Of a stretch of DNA of 64,000 nt, positions 34,400 through 43,894 are shown one piece after another. Position 1 is the first letter of the stretch; every line of letters begins with the position of its first letter. Origin of the DNA: Akkermansiaceae bacterium (GTDB lineage: Bacteria; Verrucomicrobiota; Verrucomicrobiia; Verrucomicrobiales; Akkermansiaceae); NCBI GenBank assembly GCA_029253285.1, contig JAQWZU010000206.1, forward strand, positions 1-64,000, in the 5' to 3' direction. Both the position numbers and the translations under genes were made by a program. The notes beneath the pieces were generated by a model, which searched no databases, was not told the DNA's origin, and saw only the letters and a list, made by a program, of their open reading frames with translations.

Positions 34400-35674
34400 A
34401 TGAAACTTCCAATTCTTTTTTCATTCCTCGCCCTTTCGTCCCTGGCAGCCGTTGACTGGCCTCACTTTCTCGGGCCCACCCGCGATGGATTCTCCACCGA
34501 AACAAACCTTCTCAAATCCTTCCCCAAGGAAGGCCCTGAGCTTCTCTGGGAAGCCAAACTCGAGGAAGGCTTCGGAGGTGCTGCCGTCGTGGGCGACGAA
34601 GTCTTTATTGTTGATCGCGTCTCCAAGGAAAAAGACATCCTGCGCTGCCTCAGCTTGAAAGACGGCAAGGAACAGTGGAACTACGAAAGCCCCTCCGAAG
34701 GGGAACCTCCCTTTCCCGGCTCCCGGAGTGTCCCTACTGTGGAAGAGGACGCCGTCTACTTCATCGGACCATTCGGAGAGGTCTTCCGCATCAACCGTGA
34801 GACCCACAAGCCCGACTGGAAAATTTCTCTCAAAAAACGATACCCCGATGCCGACACCCCGAAATGGGGCTACGCCCAGTGCGTCCTTGTCGTCGATGAT
34901 GTCGTCATCGTCACGCCCTTTGGTGAGGACACCGGTATTGTTGGTTGGGATAAAAAGACCGGCAAGGAACTTTGGAAAAGTGACGGCTTCGGCAACACTC
35001 ATTCCTCTCCGACCATCATGAATCTTTGTGGAGAAGAACAAATCGTCATCCTCACCACTGACGGGACCGGACTCTCCAGCTTCGAACCCAAAACCGGGAA
35101 AAAACTCTGGCAAAGCGACCTATATCAAAACCGCATTCCCATCACCGTGCCAGTCCAAGTCGGTCAGAACCGCATCTTTGCATCGGGCGGATATGACGGT
35201 GGCTCCAAAATGCTCTCAGTTAAGAAGCAAGGGAGTGAATATAAGATCGAGACCCTCTGGGAGATCAAGAAAGGGACCCAGGTTCACCCGCCGCTTCTCA
35301 TCGACAACCACCTTTACTTCCTCGCCAACGAAAACTCCAACCACAAGGTCAAGGCCAAACGTAAGACCGGCGGGTTGGCTTGCTACACTCTCGAAGGAAA
35401 AGAACTCTGGAACACCGGCGACGAGCCGTTCATGGGGCGGGGCAACAGCATCTTTGCCGATGGCATGATCATCATTCAAGATGGCGAAAGTGGCGTCCTC
35501 CGCCTCGTTGATCCCGATCCCTCCGGCTTCAAACTTCTCGCCGAATCCAACGTCTTCGAGACCAATCTCGATAAACGTCGCGACCTGAAATACTGGAGCA
35601 CCATGGCCCTCTCCAACGGCCACCTTCTCATGCGGGGCCAAAACAGGCTCCTCTGCCTCAAGATGTCGAAGTAA
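34400..35674 (+). CDS. Secreted PQQ-like beta-propeller protein
   Basis: 424 residues with a signal peptide (MKLPILFSFLALSSLAAVD). The mature protein begins WPHFLGPTRDGFSTE, the usual opening of planctomycete and verrucomicrobial PQQ-repeat proteins. Blades repeat a G-x-x-LW pattern (PELLWEAKLEEGFGG, KTGKELWKSDGFGNTHSSP, KTGKKLWQSDL, EGKELWNTGDEP). The fold is that of quinoprotein dehydrogenases and BamB-like scaffolds. PQQ ligands cannot be assigned by eye, so enzyme activity is unproven. It stands alone, with a 228-bp gene-free interval upstream. Confidence 0.85.
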   Translation: MKLPILFSFLALSSLAAVDWPHFLGPTRDGFSTETNLLKSFPKEGPELLWEAKLEEGFGGAAVVGDEVFIVDRVSKEKDILRCLSLKDGKEQWNYESPSEGEPPFPGSRSVPTVEEDAVYFIGPFGEVFRINRETHKPDWKISLKKRYPDADTPKWGYAQCVLVVDDVVIVTPFGEDTGIVGWDKKTGKELWKSDGFGNTHSSPTIMNLCGEEQIVILTTDGTGLSSFEPKTGKKLWQSDLYQNRIPITVPVQVGQNRIFASGGYDGGSKMLSVKKQGSEYKIETLWEIKKGTQVHPPLLIDNHLYFLANENSNHKVKAKRKTGGLACYTLEGKELWNTGDEPFMGRGNSIFADGMIIIQDGESGVLRLVDPDPSGFKLLAESNVFETNLDKRRDLKYWSTMALSNGHLLMRGQNRLLCLKMSK

Positions 35675-35833
35675 TGCAACTCCGACCCTATCGGGACTAA
35701 CTAATCGATCTTTGGCGGACCTGCAACTTGATCGCTCCGGTCAACGACCCCTTCCGCGGCATTGAGCGGAAGTCTTAAGAGCCTGTGGACCAAACTATGT
35801 GCCAGCAAAGTAACATTCGAATAGCTCTTACTC

Positions 35834-35867
35834 AAAAAAAGCCCGCCGGAACGAATCCCGACGGGCT
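35834..35867 (-). terminator. Rho-independent terminator of dapL
   Basis: Read on the minus strand, AGCCCGTCGGG pairs with CCGGCGGGCT (one mismatch) around a short loop and runs into seven T residues. It starts 18 nt after the dapL stop. Confidence 0.85.
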
Positions 35868-35885
35868 GAAAAATTAGGTAGGCCC

Positions 35886-37115
35886 TTAAACCATCTCCAC
35901 GAGTCGACGGCAGACTTCCTCGACGTTTTCACGTGAGTTGAAGGCTGAAATCCGGAAGAATCCTTCGCCCGCTGCGCCGAATCCGGCACCGGGGGTGACC
36001 ACGACTTGTGCGCTTTCGAGCATCTTCTGGAACATGCCCCAGCTATCGACACCCTCGGGACAACCGACCCAGACGTAAGGAGCGTTTTCGCCGCCCCAGA
36101 CTTTTAGGCCGAGTCCTTCGCAGGCTTCTTTGAGAAGCTTGGCGTTCGTCATGTAGTGCTTCACCAGTTCAGCGACCTCGGCTTTTCCAGCCTCGGAGTA
36201 GATGGCCTCGGCTCCACGCTGAACAGGATAGGATGCTCCGTTGAACTTGGTGGAATGACGACGTCCCCAGAGTTGCTTGAGAGGGACCCGCTCTCCGGAA
36301 GCAGTTGCACCGGTGACCGTTTCGGGAATCACGGTGTAGGCACAACGCACGCCGGTGAATCCACCGTTCTTGGAGAAGGAGCGAAACTCAATCGCGCAAT
36401 TCTTGGCTCCTTCGATTTCATAAATCGAACGAGGAACTGATTCGTCCTGCACGAAGGCCTCGTAAGCGGCATCGTAAAGAATGACCGCGTCGTTCTCGAG
36501 AGCGTATGCGACCCAGGCTTCGAGCTGCTCACGAGTCGCAGTCGTTCCCGTTGGATTGTTCGGATAGCAAAGATAGATCAGGTCGACCCTCTCCTCGGGA
36601 AGGGCGGGCACGAAGCCGTTCTCGGCGGTGCACTTGAGATAAACGAGACCTTCATACTCCCCTGCTTCGTTCGCCTCACCGGTGTTTCCGGCCATGACAT
36701 TGGTATCGACGTAGACGGGATAAACCGGGTCGGTCACCGCGATCTTATTCCCTTCTCCGAAGATATCGAGAATGTTGCCCGAATCGCATTTCGAACCGTC
36801 CGAGACGTAGATATCACCCGCATCGATATCGAGACCGGCGTAGGCATTTTCAGCGATTGATTCCCGCAGAAAAGGATACCCTTGCTCGGGACCATAACCA
36901 CGGAAAGTTCCGCGATTGCCTAGTTCATCGACCGCCTTCTTCATGGCCTCGCGGGCGGCGACAGGAACGGGTTCGGTGACGTCGCCGATTCCACAACGGA
37001 TCAGGCGCTTGGCCAATTCAGGTTCTGCATCGGTGTATGCGTTCACACGACGGGAGATCTCAGGGAAGAGGTAGCCGGCCTTGAGCTTCTGGAAGTTTTC
37101 GTTGATACGAGCCAT
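35886..37115 (-). CDS. dapL: LL-diaminopimelate aminotransferase
   Basis: 409 residues from [20 protein letters not shown], the typical DapL N-terminus; an ATG at 37124 would add three. [46 protein letters not shown] and the PLP lysine in [15 protein letters not shown] are all family marks. DapL turns tetrahydrodipicolinate directly into LL-diaminopimelate, bypassing the DapC/DapD/DapE steps, for lysine and peptidoglycan. It is used by chlamydiae, cyanobacteria and Verrucomicrobiota. Followed by its own terminator. Confidence 0.95.
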   Translation of the reverse strand: MARINENFQKLKAGYLFPEISRRVNAYTDAEPELAKRLIRCGIGDVTEPVPVAAREAMKKAVDELGNRGTFRGYGPEQGYPFLRESIAENAYAGLDIDAGDIYVSDGSKCDSGNILDIFGEGNKIAVTDPVYPVYVDTNVMAGNTGEANEAGEYEGLVYLKCTAENGFVPALPEERVDLIYLCYPNNPTGTTATREQLEAWVAYALENDAVILYDAAYEAFVQDESVPRSIYEIEGAKNCAIEFRSFSKNGGFTGVRCAYTVIPETVTGATASGERVPLKQLWGRRHSTKFNGASYPVQRGAEAIYSEAGKAEVAELVKHYMTNAKLLKEACEGLGLKVWGGENAPYVWVGCPEGVDSWGMFQKMLESAQVVVTPGAGFGAAGEGFFRISAFNSRENVEEVCRRLVEMV

Positions 37116-37224
37116 GACGGACACCGTCTAGCGCGGCACGGGCCTTCGGGCAAGAGCAGGGTAACCGAAAATTCTACTTTTGGTGCAGAACCCCGGCCAC
37201 TGGCGTCAAAAGCACAGCTTTCGA

Positions 37225-38085
37225 CTACTCTCTCCAAATCCAGCGCAAGGTATCAGGAAAAATAGCCCCACCGTGCTCGCCATTGTGCCCTCCTTTTCCA
37301 GGGACGAACTTATAATCGTAGTCCCGAAACTTGAGCGCCTTGTCCATCTGGAGGTTCGCGAGCCACCAATTCCCGTGCTGATTGTTCAAATCCTGGTCGC
37401 CGTCCTGTAAAAAGACTCGGATCGGCCGCTTATCGCCCTTCCGAATCAAGGCCGGATAAACATGCCCACCCCGGATGTTGGTAAAGCTTCCGATGTGGCT
37501 GATCACCTTGTGAAATAGATCCGGCCGCTCCCACGCCACCGTGAAGGCACAAATCCCGCCCGAACTCATGCCACAAATCGCGCGCTTCGCGGGATCCTGG
37601 GTCAATTTCACCATCTTGCCCACTTCGGGGAGAATCTCCTTTTCTAGAAACTCGGCGTAGTCGCCATTCAGACTGTCATACTCGACGCTGCGATTGCTCC
37701 CCTTCTTCATCTTCCATCCCTGAACCCCCTCAATCTTGTCGGTGAACAATCCAGGGTTCAAAAAAATCCCCACCGTCAGCGGAATCTCTCCCTTTGCGAT
37801 GAGATTATCCATCACGGTCGAGGCCCGGATTTGCCCCTTTGGACCGATATAGGCATGACCATCTTGAAAAACGAGAACGTTGGCCTCTTTGGTCCCGTCA
37901 TACTGGGCCGGCACATAGACGTAATACTGCCGCAGCGTACCTTCGAAAACTTCACTCCGCCATTCATGCCGCGTCACTTTTCCCTTCGGCACACCTTCCT
38001 GAACCATCGAGTCCGGACCGAGTTTATATTTTTCCGCAAGAAGCGGAGCGGCGAGGCAAAGAGCGAGGGTGAGAGCTTTGATCAT
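37225..38085 (-). CDS. Secreted esterase-D-like alpha/beta hydrolase
   Basis: 286 residues from ATG 38085, which starts a signal peptide (MIKALTLALCLAAPLLA). EVFEGTLRQYYVYVPAQYDG, NVLVFQDGHAYIG and the nucleophile motif RAICGMSSGGICAF place it with enterochelin-esterase/esterase-D-like proteins. A late Asp lies in FLQDGDQDLN and His in GKGGHNGEHGG. Many relatives in this phylum cleave acyl groups from polysaccharides. The longer open frame to 38385 lacks a signal and is probably not used. Divergent from the alpha-2-macroglobulin gene. Confidence 0.88.
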   Translation of the reverse strand: MIKALTLALCLAAPLLAEKYKLGPDSMVQEGVPKGKVTRHEWRSEVFEGTLRQYYVYVPAQYDGTKEANVLVFQDGHAYIGPKGQIRASTVMDNLIAKGEIPLTVGIFLNPGLFTDKIEGVQGWKMKKGSNRSVEYDSLNGDYAEFLEKEILPEVGKMVKLTQDPAKRAICGMSSGGICAFTVAWERPDLFHKVISHIGSFTNIRGGHVYPALIRKGDKRPIRVFLQDGDQDLNNQHGNWWLANLQMDKALKFRDYDYKFVPGKGGHNGEHGGAIFPDTLRWIWRE

Positions 38086-38194
38086 AGCGATAGCGCTCAA
38101 ATTACCTGCCTTTCGTATAAGTCCTGTCAAAGAAGGCCTTTCTTGATACTTTTTTGTGAATCGTTTGGTATCTGTGACGTTAAACCTAACAACA

Positions 38195-41100
38195 ATGAAA
38201 GTTCTTCTCTTCCTCCTCTCCCTGAACTGCCTCCACGCAACCCCTCGACTGAGTTCCAGCAACCGTCCCATCAATCCGCAATCCACCATCGAAATCGTTT
38301 TCGACAAACCGATGGTCACGGAAGATCGTCTCGGAAAAGAACAAGCCAACGACCTTCTGAACATCAAGCCGGTCTGGAACACCAAGATCCTTTGGCGCGC
38401 TCAAAATATCGCCCGTCTCGTTCCGCAGGAGGCCCCGACCGTCGGCGTGAGTTACAAAATCTCCACCGCCTCCGAACTCACTGCCCGGGACGGCAGCAAG
38501 GTCGAACAAACTACTTTTGATGATCTCGTAACCGAGGGATTGAGCGTCCAACGAACCCGCAAGCGGGGAACATTGCGCTCGGGAGGCTACGTCCTTTTCT
38601 TCAACGACGACATCGATCCTCTCACCGCAGCGCCCTTCTTCCACTTCGTCCGACCCGAAACCAAAGAACAAGGCGCCCTGATCGTCGCCGCCCGAACCCG
38701 ACAGGCCCGGTGGGGTGATTTCGGAAGTAGCTATTATTACACCCAATCATGGCAGGAACGATTCCTGAAAAAAGACCGCCCCAAAGCTCAACCAAGCCAC
38801 ACCGTCATCCCTCACGCCATCGTCGTCGAGCCCATGACGCCTCTTCCCGTCGGCTCAAGCTGGTCCCTAAAACGCATCCAAGGCGTTCCCAACAAAACAA
38901 AGACCGCCAGCCTTAATGAGGAGAACGCTTACAATGTCGGTAACATCGTTCCCTTCGTCGCCACCTCCGTGAGCACCGTCTCCATTCCCGACGCCGACCG
39001 CCAGGTCCGCATCTACTTCAACCAAAAACTCCCCTCTCACCTCAATCCGGAACATTGCCTACAGTTTATCACCTTCGAACCCGCCGTCGCAAATCTCAAA
39101 GCCACGACGGATTACCGAAAACAAAAGCTCTACCTCCACGGAGACTTTAAAAAACAGGACGTCTACACCATCCACATCAATCAATCTCTCACCAGCTCCG
39201 AGGGGCTTCCTTTGCAAACCGCCGTTAAGAAAAACCTCAAATTCACCCGCGTCACACCAAGCCTCTCCCTCCCCAGCCACGACGAAGCGCAACTCGCGAG
39301 CGGAACCCGCACCTACGAGATGACTTCCACCAACAACAAGTCACTCCACCTCCGCATCAAAAAACTCACGCCCGAGGAACTCGTCCGCGTCTCCCAGGGA
39401 TACCGCCGCTACACCGGAGATGGGCCGAACAACGACCGCATCAGAAACCGAAACGATCTCCCCTTCGAGCTCATCACCGGCACCACCGTCTTTGATGAAG
39501 TTATTCCCGTCAACGCACCCCTCGACACGACATACACGCACCAAATTAAGTGGGATCAGTTTCTCCCAGCCGACCAAAAGACCGGAGCCTTCTTCCTCTC
39601 TGTCACCGGAGATCCTGCCGACCACCCGGATCTCGCCAAGTCCTCTCAAAAAGTTGCTCAAGCGCTCGTCCAACTCACCGATATCGGTCTCGCCTGGAAG
39701 TTGACCGGCGACTCCGCCTTCCTCTACGCCTATTCCTGCCAGACCGGCAAAGCCCTTCCCGGCGTGCAACTTTCCCTCTTCGGTGAAGATGCCCGCCCTC
39801 TCCATCAAGGCGCCGTCGGTGTCAATGGCCTCGCCACGCTTCCCCGCAAGCCGGAACACCGCCACCTCCGTGCCACCAACGGAAATGACACCCTCATTCT
39901 TCCTTACGATGGCGATCTTCCCACCGTTTCGATGTGGCGCTTCCCCGTCAATTACGCTTGGCGCGACCTTCCCGAAAAGCAGCGCAAGACACTCCTCTTC
40001 ACCGACCGCCAACTCTACCGTCCCGGCGAGACGATGCGACTCAAGGGCCTCGTCCGCATCCTCCAGAACGACAAGCTGACCCAACCCACCAAGCTCTCAC
40101 CCACCCTCGTCCTCACCGACCCCGCCGGCCGCGAGGTGCACAATGCCAAGGTCAAACTCTCGCCCGTCGGTTCATTCGACTTCACCTACAAACTCCCCAA
40201 CACGACGGTGGGGCGTTATTCCGCCACCTTAAGCTGGCCCGAAGAACTCGAAGCCGCCCGGGGAATGGAAAACTGGTGGGCCGGCAACCAGGCCAAACAA
40301 TCCGCCCGCTTCGTCCACGCCTTCCAGGTTCAGGAATTCAAGCGCAATGCTTTTGAACTCACCGCCGGTCTTGAGGAAACCGAAATCCGTGAGATCGCCT
40401 TCGAGCTCGAGGCCAAATACTTCCAGGGCACCGCCGTCGCCGAGGGCAAAGTCGATTGGTATCTCTCGGCCAGCCCCACCGGCTTCTACCCCGCCAAGTA
40501 TCGCGACTTCTACTTCGGCGACCACCGCCGCTACGATTCCTATTACTGGAGTCACTACTTCGGCTACAATGACGACAGCAGCTCTTCCCGATCCGGCAGC
40601 CACGATGAAGATGGTGAAGCCCGACTCGACGAAGGCGGGAAGCTCTCGCTCAACTTCAAACTCCCCGAAATCAAGTTCCCCAGCCCTCGCCGCGTCACCG
40701 TCACCACGGAAGTCACCGACGCGAACAGCCAAACCCTCACCTCGCGCGACAGCCTCACCTTCCACTCGTCCGATTTCTATCTTGGCATCGCCCGTCGAGA
40801 TCAACTGTCCCGCGTAAACAAGGAGATTTCCTACAAGTTGGTCACGGTCACACCAGAAGGAGAACCCTTTACCGGCAATACTCCGGCCCAGGTCACCATC
40901 ACCCGCGAGTTCAATAAGCAGACTAAATCGAAAGCCGCCAACGGACGCATCATCGTCAAAAACGAAACGGAAATCCTCCCAGTCTCCCAAACCGATTATC
41001 TCATCGTCGGAGGGGACCTCAACATCTCCTTCACCCCGACTGCCGCCGGCCGACACTTCATGTCCATCACCGCGCAGGACGCCTCCGGCCGGCCCGTGCA

Positions 41101-43894
41101 AACTGTCGTGTCCCTGCACATCTATGGAACAAATGAATATCCCTGGGCCTACGAATCCGGCATGCGCATTAAACTTGTTCCCGAGCAACAACGCTACCAG
41201 GCCGGCGACACTGCCCGCATTTTGGTCCTCTCTCCCATCGAAGGAGAAGCTCTCATCACCATCGAGCGCAAGGGCGTGATCCGACACTTCCAGACCGCCC
41301 TCAAAGCCGATAACCCGATCATTGAAATCCCCGTCACCGAGGAAGACGCACCCAACACTTTCGTCTCCGTCCTCATTATCAAAGGCGCGACGGATTCGAA
41401 AAGAAAGCATCCCGAACCACAGCTTCGTCTGGGATATTGCGAACTCACCATCGACCCCACCAAAGATCGTCTCAAGGTTGATCTCGCCACCGCCGAACCA
41501 GAGACACGTCCCGGCGAAACAATCCTGGTCTCCGGAAAAGTCACCGACCATCAGGGTCGCCCCGTCACCAATGCCGAGGTCACTTTCTACGCTGAGGACG
41601 AAGGAACCCTCGCCGTCATGGGATACGAAAACCCCAACCCCATTCCCTACTTCCACGCGCCGCGTCCTCTACGCACCGAGAACGGCACTTCGCTCGTCAA
41701 CTTTATCCCTGAAGCTCTCGGCGAACGCTTCCACACCAACAAAGGATTCATCGTCGGGGGTGGCGACAGTGTCGCAGGCATGAGGGCTCCTATGTTCGAT
41801 GATCTTCGTCGCAACTTTGATCCCTGCGCCGCCTGGTTCCCCACCATCACCACGGCACCGGACGGAAGCTTCGAAGCAAAATTCCCCGCGCCCGACACCC
41901 TGACACGCTATCGCCTCATCGCCGTCGCTCACTCGGACAGTTCGCGCTTCGGCGTCGGCACCGGAGAAGCCGTCGTCAACAAGCCCCTCATGCTTGAGCC
42001 TTCCCCCCCTCTCTTTGCTCACCAGGGCGACCGGATCAAGCCGAGGGCACTCCTCCAAAACACCACCGACATGGCGGGCACCTGGCAGGTCACCCTGCAC
42101 CTCGATTCCCTCACCGGAAGCGGAGCGGTCAATTCCGAGAACCAGCAAGAGAAACTTATCGCCGCCGTCCATCTCCCAGCCAACGGTCAGGGCTCGGTGG
42201 AATTCGATGTTCATTTCCACAACACCGGAACCGCTAAATGGACTTGGCACGCCGAACCGATCTCGCTTGATCAATCGGAATTAAACGCCGGACTCAAACA
42301 CGAATTCTCCGACTCCGTCGAATCCGCCTTCGAAGTGCGCTACCCCATGCCACTTCTTCGCGAAATGCAATTCGTTACCTTCAACGACCCCAACGAGCGG
42401 AACAACCTTCTCAAGGACTTTTCCAGAAACCTACTCGAAGGCAAGGGACACCTCGACCTCGAGTTCTCGCGCTCCCGCCTCCTCGAAGCAGGTGGTGCCA
42501 TCGACTACCTCCTTCGCTATCCTTACGGGTGTCTCGAGCAGACCACCTCATCAACCATCCCTTGGGTCGCTGCCAAAAAACTTCGCCCCATCGCGCCTAA
42601 ATTCCAGGCTCGTTCGATGGCTTCGATTGAAAAAAATATTCAGGCCGGAGCCGACCGCTTGCTCTCGATGCAAACCGCCGACGGTGGACTTTCCTACTGG
42701 CCCGAATCCCTCCAGCCCAGCCCATGGGCCAGCTCCTACGGAGGACTTGGAATCCTCCTCTGCCAGGAAGCCGGAGCACAGGTTCCCTCTTCCAGCCTCG
42801 ATCGCCTCGCAGTCTATCTCTCCAACCAGCTACGGAATCTCTCCAAGGCCAAGACATCCTACGACCTCGACGTGCACGCCCGCGCGCTCTACGTTCTGGC
42901 ACGCCTTGGCAAAGCCGAACCCGCCTATCAAGCCAAGCTTCTCGAACAAATCGACAAGCTCTCCGGGACTGCCCGCGCCTTCCTCGCCCTCGCAGTTCAC
43001 GAGTCAGGGCAGCAAGGCGCTCTCGCCATCCTGAACGCTCCTCAACCAGAACCCGAAAAGACTGGTTACTGGATGCGCTACGGCACGAGTGATGCCGCCC
43101 GCCTCCTCGCCTGGTCCCATATTTCGCCCAAGGCCGATGAATGCGAGATCACACTCTCCATGCTCCTCCGCACCCGTTCTTCCCGCGGACATTGGCGCAC
43201 TACTTGGTGCAATGCCTGGACGCTCCTCGCCATGGGCGCCTACGCCGAGGCAAACGAAATGAACCCCACCGACATCGTCCTCACTATGGAGACCGCGGAC
43301 GGCGAACAACAAGTCACCATTCCCCGTAATCAAGCCTCGCACTCCGTTCGCTTCGACCTCCACAATGGCCTCAAGCTCTTCGCTTCTTCCAGCTCGCGAC
43401 TCTATCTCCACAGCTCGCTGGCCGCCAAACCCAAGATCACACCAGTTCAACCGATCTCGAAAAATGGCGTCTCGCTTACCCGGGTTTACGAACGCGTTCT
43501 TCCCAGTGGCACCACCGAGCCGCTGGGACAACCCAAGGTCGGCGACCTAGTGAAAGTCACCCTCACCGCCGCTCTTCCCGATCGCTCGCTTCGCTACCTC
43601 GCCATTGACGATCCACTCCCTTCATCCTTCCAGGCCATCAACACGCTCTTCGACAGCCAAACCTCGGGCCGCACAAAGGAACAGAGCAACTGGCGTATTT
43701 CAAATACCGAAGTCCGCAGCGATCGCGTTCTTTTCTTCGTCGATTACATCCAGGCCTCGCAGAATTTCGAAATGAGCTACCACGCCCGCGTCACTCACGA
43801 AGGAGAGGTCTACGCCCCACCCACCAAGGTCGAGGAAATGTATGATCCTGAAAACTACGCCCTCAGCGCCTCGAAAATATTGACCGTGCGATGA
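38195..43894 (+). CDS. Bacterial alpha-2-macroglobulin with thioester motif
   Basis: 1899 residues with an N-terminal signal peptide. The MG-domain series includes the conserved TDRQLYRPGETMRLKGLVR at about 603. The A2M domain starts near AWFPTITTAPDGSFEA (about 1215). The thioester motif is YGCLEQTTSS with Cys1446, followed by the helical thioester domain and a C-terminal receptor-like domain. Such proteins trap proteases that reach the periplasm. The next gene is pbpC, overlapping by 4 nt, as in the classical yfhM-pbpC pair, and the two are thought to guard and repair the envelope together. The N-terminal Cys in LSLNC has a poor lipobox, so it may be soluble rather than lipid-anchored. Confidence 0.93.
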   Translation: MKVLLFLLSLNCLHATPRLSSSNRPINPQSTIEIVFDKPMVTEDRLGKEQANDLLNIKPVWNTKILWRAQNIARLVPQEAPTVGVSYKISTASELTARDGSKVEQTTFDDLVTEGLSVQRTRKRGTLRSGGYVLFFNDDIDPLTAAPFFHFVRPETKEQGALIVAARTRQARWGDFGSSYYYTQSWQERFLKKDRPKAQPSHTVIPHAIVVEPMTPLPVGSSWSLKRIQGVPNKTKTASLNEENAYNVGNIVPFVATSVSTVSIPDADRQVRIYFNQKLPSHLNPEHCLQFITFEPAVANLKATTDYRKQKLYLHGDFKKQDVYTIHINQSLTSSEGLPLQTAVKKNLKFTRVTPSLSLPSHDEAQLASGTRTYEMTSTNNKSLHLRIKKLTPEELVRVSQGYRRYTGDGPNNDRIRNRNDLPFELITGTTVFDEVIPVNAPLDTTYTHQIKWDQFLPADQKTGAFFLSVTGDPADHPDLAKSSQKVAQALVQLTDIGLAWKLTGDSAFLYAYSCQTGKALPGVQLSLFGEDARPLHQGAVGVNGLATLPRKPEHRHLRATNGNDTLILPYDGDLPTVSMWRFPVNYAWRDLPEKQRKTLLFTDRQLYRPGETMRLKGLVRILQNDKLTQPTKLSPTLVLTDPAGREVHNAKVKLSPVGSFDFTYKLPNTTVGRYSATLSWPEELEAARGMENWWAGNQAKQSARFVHAFQVQEFKRNAFELTAGLEETEIREIAFELEAKYFQGTAVAEGKVDWYLSASPTGFYPAKYRDFYFGDHRRYDSYYWSHYFGYNDDSSSSRSGSHDEDGEARLDEGGKLSLNFKLPEIKFPSPRRVTVTTEVTDANSQTLTSRDSLTFHSSDFYLGIARRDQLSRVNKEISYKLVTVTPEGEPFTGNTPAQVTITREFNKQTKSKAANGRIIVKNETEILPVSQTDYLIVGGDLNISFTPTAAGRHFMSITAQDASGRPVQTVVSLHIYGTNEYPWAYESGMRIKLVPEQQRYQAGDTARILVLSPIEGEALITIERKGVIRHFQTALKADNPIIEIPVTEEDAPNTFVSVLIIKGATDSKRKHPEPQLRLGYCELTIDPTKDRLKVDLATAEPETRPGETILVSGKVTDHQGRPVTNAEVTFYAEDEGTLAVMGYENPNPIPYFHAPRPLRTENGTSLVNFIPEALGERFHTNKGFIVGGGDSVAGMRAPMFDDLRRNFDPCAAWFPTITTAPDGSFEAKFPAPDTLTRYRLIAVAHSDSSRFGVGTGEAVVNKPLMLEPSPPLFAHQGDRIKPRALLQNTTDMAGTWQVTLHLDSLTGSGAVNSENQQEKLIAAVHLPANGQGSVEFDVHFHNTGTAKWTWHAEPISLDQSELNAGLKHEFSDSVESAFEVRYPMPLLREMQFVTFNDPNERNNLLKDFSRNLLEGKGHLDLEFSRSRLLEAGGAIDYLLRYPYGCLEQTTSSTIPWVAAKKLRPIAPKFQARSMASIEKNIQAGADRLLSMQTADGGLSYWPESLQPSPWASSYGGLGILLCQEAGAQVPSSSLDRLAVYLSNQLRNLSKAKTSYDLDVHARALYVLARLGKAEPAYQAKLLEQIDKLSGTARAFLALAVHESGQQGALAILNAPQPEPEKTGYWMRYGTSDAARLLAWSHISPKADECEITLSMLLRTRSSRGHWRTTWCNAWTLLAMGAYAEANEMNPTDIVLTMETADGEQQVTIPRNQASHSVRFDLHNGLKLFASSSSRLYLHSSLAAKPKITPVQPISKNGVSLTRVYERVLPSGTTEPLGQPKVGDLVKVTLTAALPDRSLRYLAIDDPLPSSFQAINTLFDSQTSGRTKEQSNWRISNTEVRSDRVLFFVDYIQASQNFEMSYHARVTHEGEVYAPPTKVEEMYDPENYALSASKILTVR

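Noticed and set aside
40229-41656. 475-codon open frame antisense to the alpha-2-macroglobulin gene
   Set aside because: Shadow frame with Gly/Val/Asp-rich composition; the plus-strand gene has clear domains over the whole stretch.
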